A stretch of 64,000 nt of DNA from Ochotona curzoniae (lineage: Eukaryota > Chordata > Mammalia > Lagomorpha > Ochotonidae): assembly GCF_017591425.1 (NCBI RefSeq), contig NW_024466512.1:19285001-19349000 (forward strand), given 5' to 3'. The position numbers and the translations under genes were made by a program. This document shows, in pieces, positions 56,218 to 64,000 of the stretch (positions are counted from its first letter, which is position 1; each line of letters opens with the position of its first letter). The notes below the pieces were generated by a model. It saw only the letters and a list, made by a program, of their open reading frames with translations, was not told where the DNA came from and ran no database searches.

Positions 56218-56364
56218 AATACATTTTAAATCTAAATCAATCTAAATCTCAATCATATCTAAATATTTAAATGTGCTATCAATCCAAATAAATATTTAAA
56301 TCTAAATAAATCAAATGTATTCAGCCTTTTAATACATTTTTAAAATGAGAATTTAAATACATTT
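56218..56364. repeat. AT-rich degenerate repeat
   Basis: Words based on aaatctaaat recur about every 10-20 bp (aaatctaaatcaatctaaat, ctaaatatttaaatg, aatatttaaatctaaataaa). The phrase taatacattt occurs at both ends (56218 and 56330). It could be an old A-rich tail expanded by slippage, or a DNA-unwinding type tract. Confidence 0.75.
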
Positions 56365-57949
56365 ATGGTTGTAGATATTTAAGATGCCCCATGCTTGTGT
56401 GGAAGAGCTCTAAGATTCAGGCAGATTTCCTCTCTGCTAGCAGGTGCATGGATTCAGAAACACGTCACAGGAGCCCTGGGATCCCTCAGCCTCACTGGCC
56501 CATGGCATGGGGAAACCTTCCAGGAGTTAACTTGCTAGAAGGCCATCAAATGCCAATGGCACCTCCAGGGCACAAGCTCAGACTGAATCCGTGGAACAGC
56601 ATCACAGTCACCTATCAAATGTGAAGATAATAAGCATTCCCCATGTACTTCCTCTTCGTTTGAATGCCAATATGTTCATGTATTTTGATGGCACTCGTTC
56701 TAAAATATTTTATAATTTCCCTGTCTTCTTAGGGGCACTTAGAATGTAATTGAATATGTATTCATCAAAATTCAAGCCTAATTATCACGCTGAACCTGTG
56801 GTGTTGCATCCTGGGGCTACCTGGGCATACTGGGACTTTTTTTTCCACCAGGCTACTGTGTTTCGGTGGTTTTTATAACTGCTCAATAATGTAGCCATCT
56901 CCCACCTCCAGAGTTAATCACTTCTTCCCCACCACTGCCACCACAGCCATGGCTACGTCACTACCCAATGGGACGTATAAGGCATCTTCTGAATCATCTG
57001 TGAGATGTGGGTATCACCTTAACTAATCAGCTCAGGCCCTCATACCTCTCTGTTATGTCACCCCCACAATTACTCTCCCAGAATGAATACTTGCATCCCA
57101 TTTTAGCTTTGAAAATTCAGCTATGGGATGTTGACAATGCTGCTAAGACCAAAAGGAAAGAACAGGCAGTGACAAGATCCAACTTACTAAGCCCTCTCAT
57201 TTCACTACATGAAATCGATTGTCCACAGAAGCCTGTCTAATAAGGTTGGCTTCTGTGTTTAATTATCACATTCGTTTGTCAAACACTGCTCCCATGCAGG
57301 CACTGTTTTGAGTGGATGAGGTAGCTAGAAGACTGACCTCCAGAGGAGGGTGGGGGAAGAAAGAGAAAACTGTTAGCATATAAGACACAGTCTTCAAAGA
57401 GCTCACCACCTAGATGGAGAAGCAACCTAAACACATAAAAGTTATACACCTGCCAGCAAGCATGAAATCACTGAGACTGCTACAGCAAGTGCCACTGAAC
57501 AGGCCACTCAAACAACAGGAAGGCATCATGTCAAAGGCTGGAATTCCAAGCACATCAGCAGGATTGGATCCTTCTGTCAGCCGTGAGGGATATCTGCCCC
57601 ATTCCTCCCTCAGCTGCCAATGAGTTTCCAGTAATCCTCCATGTTCCTTTGCTCTAGCTATAGCTACAACTCCTCCATCTCTCCCACCAGCAGTGTGTGC
57701 ATACATATAAGGAGGCTCATCATGCTGCCTTCCTCCATGAGAAAGAGCATTCTAGGCTCTTAGGGTGGCCCTTGGGTCAGATGTCTCACCACACAACCCC
57801 CCCCCCCAGAGTAAACATCTTAAGCAGAAACTGGTGGGCGGGGGGAAGGCAAGCCTCCTACAGCACACACAGGGGAACATGGCAGCTACTTTAATCAGGA
57901 ACCAATTGTGCTGTTTATGTATGTACTACTTACTGCTGTGCAGGTCACC
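56365..57949. other. Unique sequence, no gene seen
   Basis: An 11-C run is at 57797-57807. The 98-codon minus-strand frame at 57410-57706 overlaps a 69-codon plus frame. Neither is convincing. Confidence 0.45.
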
Positions 57950-58205
57950 AGCAGTCCTGTGGATTTGCGTGGGTTTCTTTGGAATTAATGGTTGTTATGC
58001 ATGAACTCTCTTGGACTCCAGGCTTTTGTGTGATAGCACCCACATTTCCTTTGCAGAAGGACACAGTCATAGTGGAAAAGGCCTGTCCTATTGATGGTGT
58101 CTTAATCATCTGCAAAGACTTTACTTGTAGATAAGGTCACAAGTGTAGGTGCTAGGCACTAGAACAACACCGTCTCTTACAAGGACACCCTTCAGTCCAT
58201 AACTG
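57950..58205 (-). mobile_element. MLT1-like LTR fragment, minus strand
   Basis: The end of a reverse MLT1-type LTR is visible: gatggtgtcttaatcatctg, caaagactttacttgtagat, aaggtcacaagtgtaggtgc, taggcactagaac, and cagtccataac at the end. These correspond to cttgattacatctgcaaaga, ccctatttccaaataaggtc, acattcacaggtactggggg. The 5' side is eroded. No retroviral coding sequence is present. Confidence 0.65.
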
Positions 58206-58254
58206 TGCAAGGCAAGAAATGAGCAAGTGGGAAAACCAGAGCTTAGCACTTTTT

Positions 58255-58350
58255 GGGACGTGAGACATGCATGTCTTGCACCCTCCTCTTAGATTCCACA
58301 GTCCTAGGCACACAACAGGTCTTTAATAAACCTACTGAGGATGCAAGAAC
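58255..58350 (+). repeat. L2 3'-terminal fragment
   Basis: The phrase cacagtcctaggcacacaac, aggtctttaataaacctact, gaggatgcaagaa matches the L2 terminus (agtgcctggcacatagtagg, cgctcaataaatgtttgttg, aatgaatgaa). Confidence 0.6.
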
Positions 58351-59007
58351 AAGGGAAATCGTTTTAGAACACAAAGAAGGCCTAAGGAGCAGCATGGCCC
58401 TGTTTCCATCTTTGGTTCCCTAAGCTCCATGTGGAGAATAAAGCAAAACCTTGGGCTTCAGCCCCTGGCTCCTGCCAATGCAGTCCTAGCAACTGGAGGA
58501 CACAGGATTCCCAGCAAGACTTGCAACAGGAATCCGTCTGCTACAAGCCCCTAGGATAGGGAGCAAATCTGTGGAGGTCTCTGACCCTCTCCCCCCGACT
58601 TTGAACTATACTTAGGTCTGCCTTGGAATCCTTGTCCAGCCTGTTCAATCCTCACAAACACATTATTTACCTTCCTAAGAGACAAAACTGTATAGCATGA
58701 AAGTTTTCCAGGAAGCTGTGATTTTGAACTTCTGGGCAGAAAAAAGGCATTTTGCACTTTCTGAGGCTGTTCACAAGTTCTGAGCTTAGAGCCATGTGGA
58801 AGTTTTTTCAATTCACAAATTACTCCAAAACACTGCCCAAATCACCCCTCCTAGAAGCCAGATTAATGACCTGATCTTAACCAATGCTCACGGTATACTT
58901 TATCATTGTAGCCTGCATGTCTTCAGCTATAAATAATCTCCGTTGTGCCATGGAGCCCACTCACAAGGCAGACAGTGGCCACAGAGCCTGGATACTCAGC
59001 ACAGGTC
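58351..59007. other. Unique sequence, no gene seen
   Basis: No repeat or gene is recognised. The 86-codon minus-strand frame at 58551-58811 lacks known motifs. Confidence 0.45.
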
Positions 59008-59250
59008 CTCATTTGAAAGGCAGAGATCTCCCACCCACTTCAGTTCACTCCAAAATGTCTCCAACAGCTGAAGCTGGACCAGGCCAAAGCCAGGAGCCAA
59101 GAATTCAATCTGAGTTTCCTTGTGGGTAAGTGGGTTGCCAGTGATTGAATGTACTATTTTTGGTATGCTACTTCCCCGGGAATGAATTAGCAGGAAGCTG
59201 GTTCAGAAGCAGAAGGGGCACAGACAGGCACACCCCAAACAGCTTCTGAT
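59008..59250 (-). repeat. Older CSINE variant, minus strand
   Basis: Reverse C repeat blocks: catttgaaaggcagagatct, gaccaggccaaagccaggag, ccaagaattcaatctgagtt, then aattagcaggaagctggttc and agaagcagaaggggcacaga. It resembles the copy at 7715 rather than that at 4562. The 5' end is eroded. Confidence 0.72.
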
Positions 59251-59412
59251 AATTGATCATTATGAAAAATCAGTAAGAAAGTATCCACTGTAAATCATAT
59301 TAGAGTAGTCTCCAAGTTCCAGAAAGTCACAGACCTGTGCAAATTCACTGGTTTGCACCAGAAGATAATTAGTGCAGTTCCAGAATGGGATTTTTTTTTC
59401 TTTTTTTTAAAC

Positions 59413-59500
59413 AGAAGCTCTCAAGCCTGGCTGTATTTTAAAATTCATTAAAGATCATTAGAAAAAAAAACAGACAGGTGCCCAAACCACAAGATTCTTC
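59413..59500 (+). repeat. MER5-type hAT remnant
   Basis: The words agaagctctcaagcctggct, gtattttaaaattcattaaa, gacaggtgcccaaacc match MER5-type starts (agtggttctcaaccctggct, gcacattagaatcacc, tgatgcccaggcc). Short and diverged. Confidence 0.5.
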
Positions 59501-59974
59501 TTAATTATGTTGTGACAAGGTCATGGTGCCTTTCAAAAGCTGCCGAGTTGTTCCTTTCCAGCTCTTCTCTGCTCATCCAGGTTATGTCTATTCCTCTTTT
59601 ACCACATCCCTTGCACACAAATGCCTGCTTTCCCAGTGGGCAGTTTTATTTTTCATGCATCTCTAGGTGAGTGGTGATCCCTGCCTTTAGGAGTTGGTGC
59701 CCACCACCAACATTTCCTGAGCCTCTGACACATGCCTGTCACTGCCTTCATGGTCTCAACTATGGCTTTGTAGGCATTACTGTTCCAGAGAAAAAGATGT
59801 CTGCACCGCCAGCTCCTCATGATCATCATCTGAACCCTGATGTCTCTTCTCCTCTACACAGCCTAAGAACCTCACTCTCTGCCCCCTGATTGCCACTTAA
59901 GTTCATTAGAAAAAATGTCCCATGGAGCTGATATCACTTGGTTTCAGCACCATCAGGGCATGTTATTATTATTT

Positions 59975-60292
59975 TTGAAATTGTATGTATTTATTTAAAA
60001 GATCATATTACAGAGAGAAGGATAGAGGGAAGAGGAATGGAAATGAGAGAGAGACAACCTTCCATTGCTGGTTCATCCCCCAGATTACTGCAATAACTAG
60101 GGAAGAGTCTGGCAAAAAGGCCAGGAGCCAGGAGCCCAGGTGCTGGTCCATCTTCCACTGCTTTCCCAGGTGCATTGGAGAGAGCTGGATCAGTAAGTGG
60201 AAGCAGAGTAGCCAGGACTCAAATTAGCACTCCTATATGATACTGGCATTGTCGTCTGCAGTTTAACCTGCAGCAACACAATACTAGCCCCA
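59975..60292 (-). repeat. CSINE, minus strand, left half of a head-to-head pair
   Basis: Reverse C repeat: tatttatttaaaagatcata, ttgctggttcatcccccaga, aaggccaggagccaggagcc, ccactgctttcccaggtgca, aagtggaagcagagtagcca, ggactcaaattagcactcct, atgatactggcattgtcgtc. Its 5' end faces the plus-strand copy that begins about 30 bases to the right. Confidence 0.87.
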
Positions 60293-60324
60293 GAATATCA
60301 CAATTTTGAAACTTAAGCTGATGG

Positions 60325-60620
60325 GTAGACAAATGGGACACCAACTATGACAGTAATTGAGATGTAACTCCATATTTGAGTTTCTGAGTTCAAATATTAG
60401 CTTCATTTCCATTCTGATTTTCTACTCCTAATCAATCCAGTTTCCTACCAAAGAGGCAGCGATGGTGGCTAGAGTTTCTAGGCTCCTATCATGCATGTGG
60501 AAGACCAGACAGAGTTCTAGGCTCCTGGTTTCAGCTGTTGCGAGCATTTAGGGAGTAACCCAGAGGATGGAAGTTCTCTGTCTCTGGCTCTCTCTGCCTC
60601 TTTACCTTTCAAATAAAATG
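60325..60620 (+). repeat. CSINE, plus strand, right half of a head-to-head pair
   Basis: Plus-strand C repeat: gacaccaactatgacagtaa, ctactcctaatcaatccagt, aggcagcgatggtggctaga, gtggaagaccagacagagtt, aggctcctggtttcagctgt, gagtaacccagaggatggaa, gcctctttacctttcaaata. It is diverged but ordered. With the minus copy to its left it forms a long inverted repeat. Confidence 0.83.
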
Positions 60621-62424
60621 CTAATTAATACATTAATGATGTTAAATAAAGTTGAATTTAAATTATAATACATTTTAAAAGTCCATAGGCATTTGTGTCC
60701 AACATTGAAAAGGAAAAATCCAAGATATTCAGGCTTTATCAAGGGAAAATACCTCATGTTTCTGAGTGACTTCACCTCTTCTGGACATTCTGAGCTAATC
60801 TTAACTGTAGTCATCAAATTACAGCAAAATCATAGGGAACATTGAACACTGAGACATGAGGTCCCCAACTGATCCAATTACAATGGCCATCTAGGCCAAC
60901 GTGGTGGCCTCTCCCAAGAAATAGAAATGAGAGCTTTGAGATGCAAACCCATTTGGGAGCAGATCAGATCAAACGCTGACATGTGGCATTTAGCTGCCAA
61001 GTTAAGGGCAAAGCACTAATGCCAAGGTCAGGAACCCTGCCACTGCCATTGCCTGGGAGTAGCCCAATTCCCACCTTTGCTATGGTCTGTCAGGAGTTTA
61101 CTTGCATTCCCGTAAGTCCACAGCCTCATTCTTCCTCACTTAGTTTACATGAGGAAAACTCCAGGGGACTTCTGCTCCTAGCAAATAAATGGTCTCCACT
61201 GATCTTGCTTGAAAAATTAAAATGTACTTTTTATGCAAAAACATGATTAACATTCTCTCCTGGGTTCCAGATCACATAAGATATATAATCAGATGCCCCA
61301 ACAGATGAGCACAGATGTCTTACCTCACACATATCTGCCCCTGGGTCAGGGCTTGTGACTGAGGCTGAAGAAGGTGCAGAGTTCCTTCCTATCGTGGAAG
61401 GAAGGGTGAGGGATGAGCACACAAAGCCTGGCTCACACCGCAAGGGCAGAAAGGAAAAGGCACGGACAGTCATCCAAAGCTCATTCCATCCCTGCTGCCG
61501 GCCTTCCGGCTGCCACAAAGACACCTAGCCTGGGTGGTCACAAGACCAGGATACAGATAGCTCAGTTAGTATCAAGTGCTGTTGGCCTGGGTGGTTTCCG
61601 AGCTGAGTCTTCTCTGGGAACTTGGGAAGAGAATAAAGCCACAGAAAACCGACTGACACCTCTGCCAAGGTGAGAAAGGTGAGCTCATCCAAAGATGGTT
61701 GCCACTACTGTGAAACTGTCAACGACAAGAAAAGCACTTTTTTATAGAAGATTTAGGTACCAAGACAGAGCAGCTTTTCAAAACTGTACATTTCAACTAA
61801 AGAAGATAATGTGGAGTAAAAAAGCCATGGTGGTATAAGGTGAGAGAACAAGTTTAAACTGACGGAGAATCATTAGCCAGGGTGAAGCAGAGAGAACAGA
61901 TTTCAGAAAATAGGAGAGGACAGGCCAACAGCCAGTGGCAGGGGAGTTTGAGAGACTGATGGACACAGGGAAGCAGCAGAGACAACAGTGTGGTGTTGTA
62001 GTGAACAGATACGCCAGCGGGGGTCAGCTATTGGCGACTGGTGATCGGAGCTCTGCCGACAACCAAGTAGGAAGAGGAGTTCACCAGGAGATCGGGAGGT
62101 AAACCAAGGCAAATAACTTTTCATCCTGCTGATTTATTTGATCTGACCATAAGCAGAGATGCAGTCTCAGACCCCAAGCAGTGGTACAGGAACAGGGTAG
62201 ATTTCACACCCCTATCAGTGCCATATTGCACATTCGGCACCATTTTGTACACTGCGGCAAAGGTTACAGGACTGGAGGGACAACAATGAGCTGCACATGC
62301 ACTAAGCCAGGAGTGAAATCAATTCTGGCTCAGGGCATTGCATTGATCCCATAGGGAAATCAACTTGGCATCCTATGAGGCCCAACCAAAATAGGTCTGG
62401 GAGACCGGCAGATCCAGCAGCCAG
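60621..62424. other. Unique sequence upstream of the terminal L1
   Basis: No named repeat or gene is recognised. Frames of up to 97 codons (61231-61524, minus) overlap frames on the other strand. The part 62150-62424 directly precedes the L1 and does not match L1 ORF1, so the L1 is probably truncated at about 62425. Confidence 0.45.
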
Positions 62425-62623
62425 CAGACCCAGAATAACTTACCCAGCAAAACTTTCCTTTGTCTTTGAAAATGAAATAAAATTCTTCCACAGTAAAGAA
62501 AACCTCAAAGAATTAGCCTCTTCCAGACCTGCCCTACAAATGATGCTTAAAAATGTTCTCTTGACAGAGAAAAGTAATAGCACCTACCAAAACCAAAGGC
62601 AAACATGGAGAACATCCCAGTAA
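62425..62623 (+). pseudogene. L1 ORF1 C-terminal remnant
   Basis: The plus-strand frame ending at the stop 62621-62623 encodes the ORF1p C-terminus: RITYPAKLSF near its start and SSRPALQMMLKN further on. These match the conserved YPAKLSF and RPALxxxLK blocks of L1 ORF1p, the RNA-binding chaperone of the L1 particle. Upstream residues do not match ORF1, so the copy is 5'-truncated. The stop is followed by a 47-bp spacer and the ORF2 start, the normal L1 arrangement. Confidence 0.85.
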
Positions 62624-62670
62624 TAGGACAACAGAAGACTAAATCAAACAATGAACAACCCATTGCTAAA

Positions 62671-64000
62671 ATGACAGGACCAAATTACTACCTATCCATA
62701 TTAACCTTGAAAGTAAATGGCTAAACTCATCAGTCAAACATAGATGGGGGACTGTATCAAAAAACAAAACCCATCTATCTGTTACCTATAGGAGACACAT
62801 CTCATCAACAAACTGAAGTTAAAGGATGGAAAAATATTTTCCAGGCTAATGGAAAGGAAAAATAAGCTGGCATAGTCATTCTTATATCAGGTAATTATAG
62901 ACTTTGACATGAAAATCATTAAAAGAGATGAAGAAGGACACCACATAGTGATCAAAGGATCCATTCAGTAAGAAGAGATCACCATGATAAACGTCTACAC
63001 ACAAAATGCCATGTCACCTAGTTATATGAGACAAATATTAATGGACTTAAAGGGATAAACAGACTCCAATACAATGATAGTGGGGGACCTTAATATCCTG
63101 TTAACATCAATGGACAGATCGGCAGGACAGAAACTCAGCAAGGAAATAACACAGTTCACCCAGACACTAGAGCAAATGGATTTAATCGGTAACTACAGAA
63201 CATTTTATCCTGCAGAGAATACACTTTTTTCATCAATATATGGAACTTTCTCCAGGATTGACCATATTATAGGTCACAAAACAATTCTCGGCAAATTTTT
63301 AAAAATTGACATTATACCGTGCATCTTCTCAGGACATCATGGGGTGAAACTGGAGACCAATAAGTCAAAATACCCCCAGAAAAAACATAAATACCTGGAG
63401 ACTGAATAATATCTACTGAATGAATAATGGGTTATGGAAGAAATAAAAGAGGAAATAAAAATTTGCTTAAAACAAATGAAGGCATCAACACAACATATCA
63501 AAACTTATGGGACACACAATCACACAATCAAGGCAGTGTTAAGAGGAAAGTTCATCTCAATCAATGCTTACATTAAGAAATTAGAAAAGTGACAATTAAA
63601 TAAGATAACCATACATTTGAAGGACCAAGGGAAATAACAGCAAACAGATCCAAAGATTAACAGGAAAAAAAAATAACCAAAATAACAATATAGACCAAAT
63701 AGAGACCAAAAGAACAATACATAAGATCAATGAATCAGAGAGCTGGCTCTTAGAGAAATCAACAAAATAGACATTCCACTAGCCCAACTAATCAAAAGAA
63801 GGAGGGATAAGATATAAATCAATAGGATCAGAGATGAAAAAGGAAATATAACAACAGACACCTCGGACATACATAGAATTATTGCAAACTATTACAAGCA
63901 ACTACATGCAAACAAATCAGAAGACCTAGAAGAAAAGGATAGACTTTTGGACACATACAACCTACCAAAACTAAATCATGAAGCAATTAATAATATAAAT
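62671..64000 (+). pseudogene. L1 ORF2 endonuclease and start of RT region, decayed
   Basis: ORF2 begins with ATG at 62671 and reads MTGPNYYLSILTLK, close to the usual ORF2p start. ORF2p is the endonuclease and reverse transcriptase of L1. The reading frame breaks soon after. The glutamine before the catalytic ETHL (gag at 62792) is now the stop tag at 62789-62791, and frameshifts follow. A later open part at 63074-63409 keeps GDLN (Asp at 63086, Asn at 63092) and RIDHII (Asp at 63260). The SDH motif is SGHH, with the catalytic Asp lost at 63332. Linker and early RT text follows to the window edge. The copy cannot be active. Confidence 0.9.

Overview
The window looks like nuclear DNA from a lagomorph (rabbit, hare or pika). 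The evidence is repeat content. Over a dozen copies of the lagomorph tRNA-derived C repeat (CSINE) are present, in at least two forms. A short, clean L1 3' end at 3139-3346 resembles the rabbit L1 3' end as I remember it and still has a target-site duplication. Beneath these lie the old repeats shared by all placental mammals: L2, MIR, L1M, MER5-type hAT elements and MLT1/MST LTRs. Rabbit or hare seems likelier than pika, but I cannot settle that by eye.

I found no protein-coding gene, exon, tRNA, rRNA, CpG island or CRISPR array. Open frames are short (180 codons at most), lie in all frames, and often run through repeats or microsatellites. The window is best read as an intergenic or deep intronic stretch, with no operons or pathways to describe.

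Layout: 1-13 kb is mostly unique sequence with scattered CSINE, L2, MIR and L1M pieces, a 99-bp tandem duplication and the young L1 insert. 13-19 kb carries minus-strand L1 fragments, one of them split by an MLT1/MST LTR. 19-29 kb is mainly unique sequence with L2/MIR remnants and a TGGA array. 29.9-31.1 kb is a repeat-poor block holding a strong CTCF-like motif. 32.4-35.5 kb is an internally deleted old L1 carrying three CSINEs. 35.5-50 kb mixes MIR, L2, LTR, CSINE and L1 remnants with several repeat-free blocks that may be conserved noncoding elements. 51.06-54.25 kb is the most unusual part: about 3.2 kb of degenerate tandem repeat with a 55-60 bp unit and a longer unit recurring every few units, followed by about 600 bp that may be the 3' end of the same element. 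55-62 kb is unique sequence with an AT-rich repeat, an MLT1-like LTR and a head-to-head CSINE pair. 62.43-64.0 kb is a decayed L1 with the end of ORF1 and the endonuclease part of ORF2, cut by the window edge.

Repeat identities come from recognising consensus-like sequence, not from a database search. Boundaries are approximate unless a target-site duplication fixes them.
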